A stretch of DNA of 64,000 nt from CBDDFS01 sp965227255 (GCA_965227255.1 CBDDFS010000006.1:124001-188000), one strand, 5' to 3'; positions 26,105 to 34,910 are shown, counted from the first letter of the stretch. Numbers and translations are program-made. The notes: generated by a model from the sequence alone, not told the origin.

Positions 26105-26250
26105 GCGAGTGAATGCTCCAGCGTCAGCTAGCACACTACTTCCCTTTTATCGCTCAATTGAACTCTAACTCACTCTATATATTCATTGTCAAATCAATTT
26201 CAGAGCAGTAGTAGCATGATAATTCTGATAAATCTCATAGTCTCAAGTCG

Positions 26251-26280
26251 TTGAACTTTCGTTATGATTGAGTATCTTTA
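26251..26280 (+). promoter_or_regulatory. promoter for the T9SS cargo gene (TTG-N19-TATCTTTA)
   Basis: A -33 TTG and a -7 TATCTTTA are 19 bases apart, close to the Bacteroidota consensus, and the -7 element ends 38 bases before the ATG. Confidence 0.5.
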
Positions 26281-26318
26281 TAGAATCATAATTGTTTCAG
26301 GTAATTAAATTTAGAGGA

Positions 26319-27536
26319 ATGAAAAGGATATTTACTACGTTATGCATGGTGTTGGCGACAACTGCAATGATCGCGCAACATAATTTACAGGATGAGCGAA
26401 TGTTCGCTCCCGAAAAAGTACAGGAATTTGATTTTCAGAATAGAAGTAGCAAGGCAAATCAATCTACAGATTGGTACAATTATGCCAGAGAGATTACTAA
26501 TATCTCTACCAATATGCCTTACTATCGTTATACCTTATTCCCAGATTCTACAGTACAGGTAGAATACAGTGATGGAATGGGATATGTTTGGACGCACTCA
26601 TGGGGACAGGTTTTCGATCCTACATCTGAATACTTTTTGTTTGACTCGGATCCTATTTCCAAAACAGCAAACTATACATTGGATTCTATCGCGATCCCTT
26701 ATCGTTATAACAGACCAAGAGATTTTGCACCGGATACATTCATTATCCAGGTCTTTACGCACAGCCAGTTGACGTTTGTGCCAGATCCAAGCTGGTCTAC
26801 TCCTAAGTCTTATGCCAGAGCTCCATACGACTACATGGCAAGAAAAGGTGATAGTCCTGCAATGGAAATAGAGATTATTCTTGATAACGACGATACGACT
26901 ACGGCTGTTCAGGGAATCATTCAGGAAGCAATCAATATGGCTGTATTGCCGGATGAAAAAATTGCCGTTACCATGAATTATTTCCCAGGTAGCCCTGTGA
27001 ATGTTGACGATACAGTAGATTTTTACATGTCGCCACCTGCAGGAGATCCTGCCAACTCAATGTTGGTTTATGGTTTCGTTGACGAGCAACCTGTAATCGA
27101 GAATTACTACTACAACATGAACCTTTTGGTTCCAACAAGCGTTCGATATAACGATACCGCAAACACCAATGGATGGGAAGAAAACTACATCCCTGGTGTG
27201 GCATGGTTATCCGGAACTTATCATGCTGATATGTTCTTCCAGATCACGTATGACGATTTCACAGGCATCGAGGATGCTTCAAGTGAAGCGGTTCTAGATT
27301 TGTATCCTAACCCAGCTTCTTCATTGGTAAATGTGAATTACAAAATTGATAATGGTCAGCAGGCCATTATTGAATTCAGAGATATTCTTGGTAATTTGAC
27401 TTACACCGAGTATGTTGACGTAATGCAGACGAGAACGGATATTGACGTTTCGAGCTGGACTAAGGGAGTGTACTTCTATACTCTTAAAGTTGATGGAGAA
27501 ATCCAGGGAACTTCCAGACTTGTGATTACGGAATAA
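26319..27536 (+). CDS. secreted protein with T9SS type A C-terminal sorting domain
   Basis: I start at MKRIFTTLCMVLATTAMIAQ, a clean signal peptide preceded by a purine-rich TTAGAGG; the longer frame upstream would spoil it. The 405-residue protein ends in a domain of about 80 residues, LDLYPNPASSLVNVNYKI ... TKGVYFYTLKVDGEIQGTSR, the hallmark of type A T9SS sorting (Por secretion) domains, which is removed after export. The central part has no domain I recognise. It is predicted to pass the inner membrane by Sec and reach the cell surface or medium by T9SS. Monocistronic with its own promoter and terminator. Confidence 0.85.
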   Translation: MKRIFTTLCMVLATTAMIAQHNLQDERMFAPEKVQEFDFQNRSSKANQSTDWYNYAREITNISTNMPYYRYTLFPDSTVQVEYSDGMGYVWTHSWGQVFDPTSEYFLFDSDPISKTANYTLDSIAIPYRYNRPRDFAPDTFIIQVFTHSQLTFVPDPSWSTPKSYARAPYDYMARKGDSPAMEIEIILDNDDTTTAVQGIIQEAINMAVLPDEKIAVTMNYFPGSPVNVDDTVDFYMSPPAGDPANSMLVYGFVDEQPVIENYYYNMNLLVPTSVRYNDTANTNGWEENYIPGVAWLSGTYHADMFFQITYDDFTGIEDASSEAVLDLYPNPASSLVNVNYKIDNGQQAIIEFRDILGNLTYTEYVDVMQTRTDIDVSSWTKGVYFYTLKVDGEIQGTSRLVITE

Positions 27537-27557
27537 GACAAAAGAATTCCTTTAGAG

Positions 27558-27590
27558 AAAGTCCCGGTGTGAGCTGGGACTTTTTTTTTT
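27558..27590 (+). terminator. intrinsic terminator of the T9SS cargo gene
   Basis: Perfect arms AAAGTCCC and GGGACTTT with a 10-base loop run into ten T residues. The T run reaches the stop codon of the convergent corA gene, so the hairpin may also act on corA, more weakly. Confidence 0.88.
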
Positions 27591-28716
27591 ATATCCAACC
27601 CTTACGTTTGAAGTAAAAGATCATGCCGATAACGATCAGGGCCATGATACCCAGTGTTCCCAGATAACCGTGTTCCCATTCCAACTCCGGCATATTAATG
27701 AAGTTCATGCCATAAATTCCTGCAATAAAGGTCAATGGAATGAATATGGTGGAAATGATGGTCAAAACCTTCATGATTTGATTCATCTTATGACTGACGC
27801 CGGATAAATACAGATCACCCAAACTGGCTAGCATGTCCCTTTGAGTATCTATGTATTCATGCAGTTGAATAATATGCTCGTAAACATCTCTGAAGTAGCG
27901 ACGTGTGTCTCTGGATACGAATTTGTTCTCATCTCTGGCCAGACTTCCTACGGCCTCTCTTAAAGGAACAACAGCTTTACGCAATAAAATTATATCCTTT
28001 CGGAGTAATTGCATTTGTATGCGAATGTCATCTTTGGGATTAATGACTATTTCATCTTCCAGATATTCTATTCGATCACTGATGTGCTCAACGATTAGAA
28101 AATAATGATCTACCACTGTGTCGACCAACCTGTAGAACAAATAATCGATCTCTTTTTTTCTCAGCACGGTATGCTGATCTTTTATTCTCTTTCTCAATTG
28201 ATCAAAAACATCTCCCTCTTCTTCCTGAAATGATAGAATCCAATCTTTACCCAGAATAAAGCTAACTTGTTCCAAGTCTATGAAACGATCATCTTCCGGA
28301 CCTTCAATACTCATCATTTTGATGTTCAGATACAGATAGTCATCAAAAAAATCAATCTTGCTTCGATTGTGAACATTCAGCAAATCTTCAACAAGAAGTT
28401 CATCCATTTCGAATAACTCACCGATCTCTTTGATTTTTTGAACATGATTCAAGCCGAAAGCGTTAAACCAGGTTTTTTTTCTGTTTTTCTGATGTCCGGT
28501 TATCTGAGCCGATTCAACTATTTCTGTCTCTGTAAGTTCATCCTCATCGTAGTCGATCACCTCGATGCGAAATCTATCTGTACCCTTTTTTCCAGTATAA
28601 ACCAAGTAACCAGGTGGTTTTCCGGTTTTTTCCGTGTGATGTAAAATGTCGCGGTGAATCTTTCTCGCCAGATTCAATCTTAATAGACCCCTTCGAAGTA
28701 ATTTTCTACTTTTCAT
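27589..28716 (-). CDS. corA: CorA family magnesium/cobalt transporter
   Basis: The protein of about 375 residues has the CorA layout: a long cytoplasmic alpha/beta and helical domain, then two C-terminal transmembrane helices with the pore signature IYGMNF between them and a basic tail FYFKRKGWI. It forms a pentameric channel for Mg2+ (also Co2+ or Ni2+). I choose the ATG at 28716 because AGGAGGT lies about 9 bases upstream, an unusually good Shine-Dalgarno for this phylum; the frame extends 13 codons further up. It is divergent from the SLC13 transporter gene. Confidence 0.9.
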   Translation of the reverse strand: MKSRKLLRRGLLRLNLARKIHRDILHHTEKTGKPPGYLVYTGKKGTDRFRIEVIDYDEDELTETEIVESAQITGHQKNRKKTWFNAFGLNHVQKIKEIGELFEMDELLVEDLLNVHNRSKIDFFDDYLYLNIKMMSIEGPEDDRFIDLEQVSFILGKDWILSFQEEEGDVFDQLRKRIKDQHTVLRKKEIDYLFYRLVDTVVDHYFLIVEHISDRIEYLEDEIVINPKDDIRIQMQLLRKDIILLRKAVVPLREAVGSLARDENKFVSRDTRRYFRDVYEHIIQLHEYIDTQRDMLASLGDLYLSGVSHKMNQIMKVLTIISTIFIPLTFIAGIYGMNFINMPELEWEHGYLGTLGIMALIVIGMIFYFKRKGWI

Positions 28717-28723
28717 AACTTTC

Positions 28724-28735
28724 AGACCTCCTAAA
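28724..28735 (-). promoter_or_regulatory. strong Shine-Dalgarno sequence of corA
   Basis: Read on the minus strand, TAGGAGGT stands about 9 bases before ATG AAA AGT. Most genes in this window have no such site, so it fixes the corA start. Confidence 0.55.
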
Positions 28736-28770
28736 AATAAGAAATAACACTTCACAGCGTAGAGCAGACA

Positions 28771-30267
28771 ATGTTAAGATCCAGTTTACTACATACTTTA
28801 AGTTCAAACAGACTTGTTAGCATTTTGCCCGGAATATTGCTTGCCCTTCTCACCTATTCTCTTGTTCCAGGTGAAGAATATCCAAAGGCTCCCATTATGG
28901 CAGCCATTATGGTTCTTATGGCCACCTGGTGGATACAGGACAGGATACCAATTCCAGCCACATCCCTGCTTCCTATATTCCTCTTTCCCTTCTTTGAATT
29001 GGATACCGCACAAGGTGTAAGTCTCTATTACGGTCGACCAATCATCTTTCTTTTCCTGGGAGGTTTTATCCTGGCCTTGGGCCTTCAGCATTCAGGAGCT
29101 CATAAAAGACTGGCTTTAAAAATTGTAAATCTAATTGGCAGCAAAGCTCATCAACTCATACTTGGATTCATGGTGGTCTCAGGATTTCTGAGCATGTGGA
29201 TATCTAATACAGCCTCCGTTATGGTTATGCTGCCCATCGGAATCTCTGTTATCGAAAATGTTAAACCTCATATTAAAGACGATAAACTTCTACAGCGTTT
29301 TGGACTTTGTTTTGTGCTTGGAATAGCTTATTCAGCAAATATTGGTGGTATGGCCACGTTGATCGGAACTCCACCAAACCTTATCTTTCTTCAGATCTAT
29401 CATGAAATGTTTCCCGACAGGCCTCCTATTGGCTTTCTCGAATGGATGCTGATTGGATTTCCACTCAGTGTGACATTCATCTTATCAGGCTGGTACATTC
29501 TGAGTCATTGGATCTTTCCCCTACCAAAAACCGACTTCTTTCAAGGAAACGTCAACATTCAGGAGCAGATAAAAGCACTGGGGCCAATTAGGAAAGACGA
29601 GGTAAGGTCTCTCTCGATTTTTGGCCTGGCAGCCATACTCTGGATGACAGGATCTGATATCCGAATAAGTGATGAATTTGTCATTCACGGCTGGCGAAGT
29701 CTGCTGGGTCTCGAACTTGTGACGGACCCCGCCATTGCTGTGGCCACTTCTTTACTCCTATTCATTTTACCGTCGGGCAAGGATGACGGAAAAGCCCTTT
29801 TACCCTGGAAAGCGACCAAAGAATTACCCTGGGGAATTCTACTTCTATTTGGAGGTGGATTTGCTATTGCAGGTGGATTTGAAAGTTCGGGACTCACGAA
29901 AATCGTATCTGATGTATTCACTCAAATGCCGGTTTTACCTCCATTAATTCTCTTAAGTATTGTCTGTGTATTTGTGGCTTTTCAAACCGAGATCACTTCG
30001 AATTCAGCGGTAACAACACTGGTGCTTCCAATATTGGCCGCGGGTTCAGCAGTTTTCGGCACCGACCCTAAATTTCTGATGATTTCAGCTACACTCTCAG
30101 CAAGCTGTGCATTTATGATGCCTATTGCCACCCCGCCACAGGCCATTGTTTATGCCTCCGGTTATGTAACAATTAAGCAAATGATGAAGGCCGGTATTTG
30201 GTTTAACCTTCTGGGAATTTCACTTACGATCATTCTATTTAGCATTATCCATTATTTCTTTTGGTGA
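28771..30267 (+). CDS. SLC13/DASS family anion (dicarboxylate) sodium symporter
   Basis: This 498-residue polytopic membrane protein fits the divalent anion:Na+ symporter family. The two pore hairpin motifs are visible as MWISNTASVMVMLPIG (about 146) and EITSNSAVTTLVLPI (about 408), and the family C-terminal signature PIATPPQAIVYASGYV follows. It imports dicarboxylates, sulfate or a similar anion with sodium at the inner membrane; the substrate cannot be told. Divergent from corA with a 54-base spacer and convergent with the GxxExxY gene. Confidence 0.87.
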   Translation: MLRSSLLHTLSSNRLVSILPGILLALLTYSLVPGEEYPKAPIMAAIMVLMATWWIQDRIPIPATSLLPIFLFPFFELDTAQGVSLYYGRPIIFLFLGGFILALGLQHSGAHKRLALKIVNLIGSKAHQLILGFMVVSGFLSMWISNTASVMVMLPIGISVIENVKPHIKDDKLLQRFGLCFVLGIAYSANIGGMATLIGTPPNLIFLQIYHEMFPDRPPIGFLEWMLIGFPLSVTFILSGWYILSHWIFPLPKTDFFQGNVNIQEQIKALGPIRKDEVRSLSIFGLAAILWMTGSDIRISDEFVIHGWRSLLGLELVTDPAIAVATSLLLFILPSGKDDGKALLPWKATKELPWGILLLFGGGFAIAGGFESSGLTKIVSDVFTQMPVLPPLILLSIVCVFVAFQTEITSNSAVTTLVLPILAAGSAVFGTDPKFLMISATLSASCAFMMPIATPPQAIVYASGYVTIKQMMKAGIWFNLLGISLTIILFSIIHYFFW

Positions 30268-30278
30268 ATAGATTTCAC

Positions 30279-30294
30279 GCTGAGGCGCAGAGGA
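30279..30294 (+). repeat. octamer repeat pair, left of GxxExxY gene
   Basis: Reads CGCTGAGG CGCAGAGG, two tandem units of CGC[A/T]GAGG. The partner repeat lies in inverted orientation on the other side of the gene. Confidence 0.7.
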
Positions 30295-30297
30295 AAG

Positions 30298-30675
30298 TCA
30301 GTAATTGTTGACAATTCTTGTTATTCCGTTTTTCATAAGGTCCGTATTGAAATTGAGAAGAAGACCTACGGTTATATCAGATAGTTTCAAATAAGTTAAT
30401 AGTTGCTTTTGATGAACTGGGGCAACTTTTTCGACACTCTTAATTTCAATGATCACATTGTTTTCTATTATTAAATCCGCTCGAAAACCCAGATCCAATT
30501 GTTTCTCTTTCCATACTGCTGGAATTGGAACTTGTCTTTGAAATTTGATTTCATTTTGATTCAGTTCATAACTGAGCACCTCTTCATAAACCGATTCAAA
30601 TAATCCCGGACCTATATCCTTATGGATTTGAATTGATCTATTAATTATGAAACTGGTGATTTCATTAATTTCCAT
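30298..30675 (-). CDS. GxxExxY family protein (PD-(D/E)xK nuclease-like)
   Basis: The 125-residue protein shows the naming motif as GPGLFESVYEEVL near residue 22 and a PD-(D/E)xK-like core, RADLIIENNVIIEIKSVE, with Asp and E-x-K in the right spacing. The family is widespread, especially in Bacteroidota and environmental genomes, and its function is unknown; a nuclease fold is inferred. It lies alone between convergent and codirectional neighbours and is bracketed within 20 bases on either side by inverted CGC[A/T]GAGG octamer pairs, which suggests a small mobile or repeat-associated unit. Confidence 0.85.
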   Translation of the reverse strand: MEINEITSFIINRSIQIHKDIGPGLFESVYEEVLSYELNQNEIKFQRQVPIPAVWKEKQLDLGFRADLIIENNVIIEIKSVEKVAPVHQKQLLTYLKLSDITVGLLLNFNTDLMKNGITRIVNNY

Positions 30676-30689
30676 GTACTTGACTCATT

Positions 30690-30705
30690 GGCTCAGCGCC
30701 TCTGC
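30690..30705 (-). repeat. octamer repeat pair, right of GxxExxY gene
   Basis: On the minus strand it reads CGCAGAGG CGCTGAGC, two units of CGC[A/T]GAG[G/C], inverted relative to the pair at the other end. It sits about 15 bases before the GxxExxY start codon. Confidence 0.7.
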
Positions 30706-30755
30706 GAGAACAAATCACCACAAATTTGAACACAAATACAATGAAAAATGACAGT

Positions 30756-31427
30756 CTATTTCGACAACGAATTGATGTCTCTTGGCCTCAGGATATTCTT
30801 CTCATATCCGTCTATGGCGCATCGAATCATGGCTTGACCAATGTCGATGGTTGTTGTCACAGAATTTGGTCCAATTGCCTTGAACAATGGATAAAGCCAA
30901 CTAAACAAGACATACATCACATTGTACCATCCCGTCTTCGACTTAACACCCTTTTTGGGTTGAATATATCCCGGTCGGAACATATAAGCTCTTTTGAAGC
31001 CGAGGGCCAACAAATCATTCTCTGTCTTTCCCTTCACTCTCGCCCACATTTGTCTACCATTTTCCGTGCTGTCCGTTCCCTCACCTGATACATAAGTAAA
31101 AGTCATTAGAGGATTCTTTGAATAAAAAAGCCTGGCCAATGTAAGAGTATAATCATAAGTAATTTTGGTATACTTCTCCTCGCTTAAACCAACCGCTGAT
31201 ATGCCAAGCGTCCAGAAACAGGCATCATAACCTTTCAGGTCCTCTTCGATGGAGGAATAGTTCTCAAAATCACTGTGAATGATCTGCTTTAGTTTATCAT
31301 GTTTCACACCGATATCATATCGGTTCACCATTAATACTTTCTCGATTTCTGAACTTTCAAGACATTCAAGAAGCACGCCTCGTCCAACCATGCCGGATGC
31401 GCCAAATATGATCACCTTTAAACTCAT
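30756..31427 (-). CDS. NAD(P)-binding epimerase-like oxidoreductase
   Basis: The 223-residue protein starts with KVIIFGASGMVGRGVLLECL, the glycine-rich dinucleotide-binding motif of the extended/atypical SDR family, and continues with DACFWTLGISAVGLSEEKY and TYVSGEGTDSTENG. A classical YxxxK pair is not obvious (MWARVKGKTEN lies near the expected place). Similar short proteins are annotated as NAD-dependent epimerases or NAD(P)H-binding proteins of unknown substrate. There is no obvious operon partner. Confidence 0.7.
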   Translation of the reverse strand: MSLKVIIFGASGMVGRGVLLECLESSEIEKVLMVNRYDIGVKHDKLKQIIHSDFENYSSIEEDLKGYDACFWTLGISAVGLSEEKYTKITYDYTLTLARLFYSKNPLMTFTYVSGEGTDSTENGRQMWARVKGKTENDLLALGFKRAYMFRPGYIQPKKGVKSKTGWYNVMYVLFSWLYPLFKAIGPNSVTTTIDIGQAMIRCAIDGYEKNILRPRDINSLSK

Positions 31428-31439
31428 GTTGTTCGTTAT

Positions 31440-31471
31440 TAGTGATTAGTTCTTGGTGAATAGTGATTAGT
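31440..31471. repeat. 11-base direct repeat in the epimerase-nadE gap
   Basis: TAGTGATTAGT occurs at 31440-31450 and 31461-31471 with a 10-base spacer. The rest of the gap up to nadE is A+T-rich with TTTTTCATTTTTCATCCTTCAT low-complexity sequence. This is the degenerate repeat style common between Bacteroidota genes. Confidence 0.6.
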
Positions 31472-31542
31472 ATTTATTCCAAAATTTTTCATTTTTCATC
31501 CTTCATAATTCACCTCACCAATTTCCCAGTTCCCCATTTACC

Positions 31543-33168
31543 TTAGGAAAGGTATTTCCCAACTATCGGCATTCTCCTTCCCATTCCAAATGCTTTTTTT
31601 GAAACTCTTAAAATCGGAGCAGTCTGAAACCTTTTGTACTCATTCATATTGACAAGGCCCAATACATTCCGAACCAGAGATTCTTTATAACCCATCTCAA
31701 TGATCTCAGGTGCACTTTTATTCTCTTCTATGTATTGAAATAATATTGGATCAAGTTCATCATAGTCGGGCAAACTATCCGTGTCTTTCTGATCATATCT
31801 CAATTCTGCCGATGGCTCCTTCACCAAGATATTATGCGGAATAACCTCCTCGTCTTCATTGATGTATTGCGCAAGTCGGTACACGTCTGTTTTGTAAACA
31901 TCACCGAGCACTGAAAGACCACCGCTCAGATCTCCATAAAGCGTTCCATATCCTACAGCTTTTTCACTTTTATTTGAAGTATTCAGAAGAATTCCACCGA
32001 ATTTGTTCGAATAGGCCATCAAAAGAATGGCCCTGATTCTGGCCTGAATATTTTCTTCCGTCAGATCTTTTGGTAATCCCTCAAACATTGGATTCAATGA
32101 CTGGTCGAATTCGCTGATCAGGTCATGAATCTTGATCAATTTGCTCTCACAACCAACTCTCTTGCAGAGGTCCACTGAATCATCCACACTATGGTCGCTC
32201 GAGTAAGGCGATGGCATCATAATGGCTGTCACATTTTCGGAGCCCAATGCCTGGGCCGCGATAACAACAGTCAATGCCGAATCAATACCCCCTGAAAGTC
32301 CAATGACGGCTTTTTTAAATCCGCTCTTTTTGAAATAGTCCTTAATTCCTGTAACGAGAGCATCCAACACATCTTCGCGATCATCCACCTCCAATCGTTC
32401 TACTTCGTGATCCGCATCGGTATCGTAAACACAGAAATCTTCCTCGAAAGAATTCATTGTCTTTGTTATCAATCCATTGGAATCACAAACCATGGATTTA
32501 CCATCGAATATTAATTCTGTTTGAGCACCAACATGATTGACATAAATGAAAGGCTTCTCGTATTTCTTGGCATTGGTCGACAACATATGACAACGCTGAA
32601 CATAATGCCCAACCGAATAAGGCGAGGCCGATATGTTTAGAAATAGATCCGGATCCAGCTTCGCAAGTTCATCCGTTGGAGATCGTTCATATAATTTATC
32701 ATCAGCTACATCCCAGATATCTTCACAAATTGTCAGAGCAATTTTCTTTCCCTTGAATTCAACCAGTCCAAATTCATTGTTCGGCTCGAAGTATCGGTAT
32801 TCATCGAATATATCGTAGGTCGGCAACAACGTCTTTCGTTGAATGAATTCAACCTTTCCATCGTTTAAAAAACAGGCGGCATTGTATAGTTTCTTTCCCT
32901 TGCCTGAGGTATTTCTTACTGGACAACCAACGATGGCAGCAATGTTCGAGCATGAAGATGCAATGTCTTTAAGATGCTGATCACACAGGTCAATAAATTC
33001 TTTGAATTCCAGAAAGTCACGCGGTGGATATCCGGAAATGGCCAACTCGGAAAAAACAACCAGATCAGCTCCTTCTTCCTCTGCTTTGGAAATGTATTTC
33101 TTGATCTTGGCAACGTTATCGGCAAAGTTTCCGATGTGATAATTGAGTTGTGCCAGGGCTATTTTCAA
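31543..33168 (-). CDS. nadE: glutamine-dependent NAD+ synthetase
   Basis: The 541-residue protein joins an N-terminal nitrilase-like glutaminase domain (KIALAQLNYHIGNFADNVAK, VVFSELAISGYPPRDFL, ALTICEDIWD with the catalytic Cys) to a C-terminal NAD synthetase domain (GLSGGIDSALTVVIAAQALG P-loop, ILLNTSNKSEKAVGYGTLYG). It amidates deamido-NAD to NAD using glutamine and ATP, in the cytoplasm. It follows the outer-membrane protein gene by 10 bases, so the two are probably cotranscribed. In Bacteroidota nadE is often near gldB, as here. Confidence 0.95.
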   Translation of the reverse strand: MKIALAQLNYHIGNFADNVAKIKKYISKAEEEGADLVVFSELAISGYPPRDFLEFKEFIDLCDQHLKDIASSCSNIAAIVGCPVRNTSGKGKKLYNAACFLNDGKVEFIQRKTLLPTYDIFDEYRYFEPNNEFGLVEFKGKKIALTICEDIWDVADDKLYERSPTDELAKLDPDLFLNISASPYSVGHYVQRCHMLSTNAKKYEKPFIYVNHVGAQTELIFDGKSMVCDSNGLITKTMNSFEEDFCVYDTDADHEVERLEVDDREDVLDALVTGIKDYFKKSGFKKAVIGLSGGIDSALTVVIAAQALGSENVTAIMMPSPYSSDHSVDDSVDLCKRVGCESKLIKIHDLISEFDQSLNPMFEGLPKDLTEENIQARIRAILLMAYSNKFGGILLNTSNKSEKAVGYGTLYGDLSGGLSVLGDVYKTDVYRLAQYINEDEEVIPHNILVKEPSAELRYDQKDTDSLPDYDELDPILFQYIEENKSAPEIIEMGYKESLVRNVLGLVNMNEYKRFQTAPILRVSKKAFGMGRRMPIVGKYLS

Positions 33169-33178
33169 CGTTCAGATC

Positions 33179-33835
33179 TTAAAAAAGTACGCCCAAATTA
33201 AGGTTTATTTGATTTGATGTGGCCTTGGGCGAGTATCCCTCTTCATCCTTTAACATATCAATGAAGCCATTGTTATACGTAATTCCGACCATAAAATTTG
33301 TCGTGCCACTGAGGTTGTAAAGAAAACCTATTCCCAGAGAGAGGGACAGATCAACCGGAGAAAGGTCGCTCTTGACATCATCTTCAAGTTCCGGCCCACC
33401 ATCTACTTTCGTTTTGGCCGAAGCGTTGATGACATAGTCGAAATTAAATCCGAACAATCCATAGTACCGAAAGTAACCTATTTCCTTCGTGAGCATTCTG
33501 AGTGTGATGGGCATTCGAATTAACTGAATTTTAACTTCAGATTCTACATTCGTAGTTCCGGATGAATCGGAAAATTTTGAAAGAAGCTTGCCTCCTCCAT
33601 TATTTATAAATAGACCAGTTGCATACGCATAGTTCTCACCAAAATTAAAGTCAGCCATAAGGCCATAATTAAACCCAAGCCGATTCCCATTCGACTCAAG
33701 GTTATCCGATTTGGTGCTGAACCAGTTCAGACTGGGGTTTAATGCCAAACCTAAAGCCACCTTTTTGTTTTGAGAATAGGCATTAAAAGATGTTAACAAT
33801 GCAACAGTGATTAAAACGAATACAATCCTATTCAT
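33179..33835 (-). CDS. outer-membrane beta-barrel protein (PorT-like family)
   Basis: I start at MNRIVFVLITVALLTSFNAY, a signal peptide ending YSQ, 47 codons into the longer open frame, whose first part has no signal character. The mature protein of about 195 residues alternates polar and hydrophobic residues as an eight-strand-type barrel (GLALNPSLNWFSTKSDNLES, NFGENYAYATGLFINNGGGK) and ends INLNLGVLF with a C-terminal aromatic. This is the OMP_b-brl_2 fold shared with PorT, but many such proteins have no T9SS role. It precedes nadE in an apparent operon and is divergent from gldB. Confidence 0.75.
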   Translation of the reverse strand: MNRIVFVLITVALLTSFNAYSQNKKVALGLALNPSLNWFSTKSDNLESNGNRLGFNYGLMADFNFGENYAYATGLFINNGGGKLLSKFSDSSGTTNVESEVKIQLIRMPITLRMLTKEIGYFRYYGLFGFNFDYVINASAKTKVDGGPELEDDVKSDLSPVDLSLSLGIGFLYNLSGTTNFMVGITYNNGFIDMLKDEEGYSPKATSNQINLNLGVLF

Positions 33836-33852
33836 ACTATTAGCCGCTTTCC

Positions 33853-33860
33853 TATTTTTG
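33853..33860 (+). promoter_or_regulatory. -7 promoter element for gldB-gldC
   Basis: TATTTTTG matches TAnnTTTG exactly and ends 33 bases before the gldB ATG; no good -33 box is seen. Confidence 0.5.
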
Positions 33861-33893
33861 AGCAACAGGACCAAAGGTAGCCAGCGAGAGCAT

Positions 33894-34910
33894 ATGAAAT
33901 CCCGTTTCATTCTTAAAATACTAACAATTGTGCTGTTTATTGCTTCATGCAGCAGTGACAAGGTCAGTTTGGACATTTCTGATGTTGATCTGGATACTCC
34001 CGTTCACAGACTGGAAGTTGACTTGTATAACGAGAATGCCAATGGTGAAATCGACTTCCAAACCTTTGAAAGACTCAGATCCGAGCATCCGAAATTTTTC
34101 AAGCTCTTTCTTGAAAATATTATTTCTGTTGGAAGGTTTGAAGACAGTGTGAGCATTTATTATCTGAATCGATTTCTCACAGACTTGCAGGTCAGAGAAG
34201 TATTTATGGTAACACTGCAGACTTACCCAAACATTGACGAGATCGAAGAAGAGTTGAATCTAGCCATGAAAAGGTATCACAAAATATTCCCCCAAAAAGA
34301 GATACCAAGTATTTACACCTATGTCTCGGGCTTTAGTTATCCGATGGTGGTTGATACAGGAATTCTTGGAATAGGTCTGGATTTTTACCTGGGAAGTGAT
34401 AAAGACTATTATCGATTGCTTGGAATTCCGGCTTACAAAACGAAAAATCTGAACAGGGAGAACATTGTCGCTGATGCTGTCAAAAGCTGGCTGATAACTG
34501 AATTTGAATTGGAATCGGAAAACTCCGATCTTCTATCTCATATGATCTATCATGGTAAGTTGTTGTATGCTATGGACATACTTCTGCCTGAAACACCTGA
34601 TTCAATAAAACTTGGATATTCTGAAAGGGAAATGCGCTGGGTAGGTGAAAATGAAAAAGATATGTGGTTCCATTTCGCCGAAAACGAATTGCTCTACAAC
34701 AAAGAAGGTAAACAGATTCAGAAATACATTGGAGAAGCACCTTTTACACCGGGCTTCCCTGAAGGTTCACCAGGTATGACAGGGAGATGGGTTGGATGGC
34801 AGATCGTGAGAAACTATATGAAAAATACCGATCCATCTGACATTCAAAGTCTGTTTAACACGACTGACGCACAAAAGATTTTAAAAATTTCTAAATACAA
34901 ACCGACATGA
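33894..34910 (+). CDS. gldB: gliding motility lipoprotein GldB
   Basis: Starting at MKSRFILKILTIVLFIASC gives a lipoprotein signal with lipobox IASC and Cys at residue 19; the longer frame from 33807 would overlap the divergent gene's signal peptide. The body has the GldB features DTPVHRLEVDLYN, PSIYTYVSGFSYPMVVDTG, GIGLDFYLGSDKDYYRLLG and the C-terminal PGMTGRWVGWQIVRNYM, reminiscent of zinc-peptidase-like folds. GldB is essential for gliding in Flavobacterium johnsoniae. It overlaps gldC by 4 bases, the same gene order as in that species. Confidence 0.9.
   Translation: MKSRFILKILTIVLFIASCSSDKVSLDISDVDLDTPVHRLEVDLYNENANGEIDFQTFERLRSEHPKFFKLFLENIISVGRFEDSVSIYYLNRFLTDLQVREVFMVTLQTYPNIDEIEEELNLAMKRYHKIFPQKEIPSIYTYVSGFSYPMVVDTGILGIGLDFYLGSDKDYYRLLGIPAYKTKNLNRENIVADAVKSWLITEFELESENSDLLSHMIYHGKLLYAMDILLPETPDSIKLGYSEREMRWVGENEKDMWFHFAENELLYNKEGKQIQKYIGEAPFTPGFPEGSPGMTGRWVGWQIVRNYMKNTDPSDIQSLFNTTDAQKILKISKYKPT

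Larger units (their letters stand above)
25850..26250. other. non-coding stretch with a duplicated 38-base element
   Basis: I see no credible gene here. It contains two near-identical copies of an element starting CAAGGGAAGGAG and ending CATTCCCGC[G/A]AATT, at 25864-25901 and 26067-26104, with two mismatches in 38 bases. After each copy similarity continues more weakly (AGCGTGAGTTA versus AGCGTCAGCTA). Each element has GGGAA...TTCCC ends and could form a hairpin. The rest is A+T-rich. Confidence 0.6.

Noticed and set aside
25352..26318. Integration site for a genomic island at the tmRNA 3' end
   Set aside because: tmRNA ends are common attachment sites, but there is no integrase, no second copy of the tmRNA 3' sequence and no foreign-looking gene cargo nearby.
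30298..30675. Restriction endonuclease
   Set aside because: The PD-(D/E)xK-like core is present, but the GxxExxY motif places it in a separate family and no methyltransferase accompanies it.
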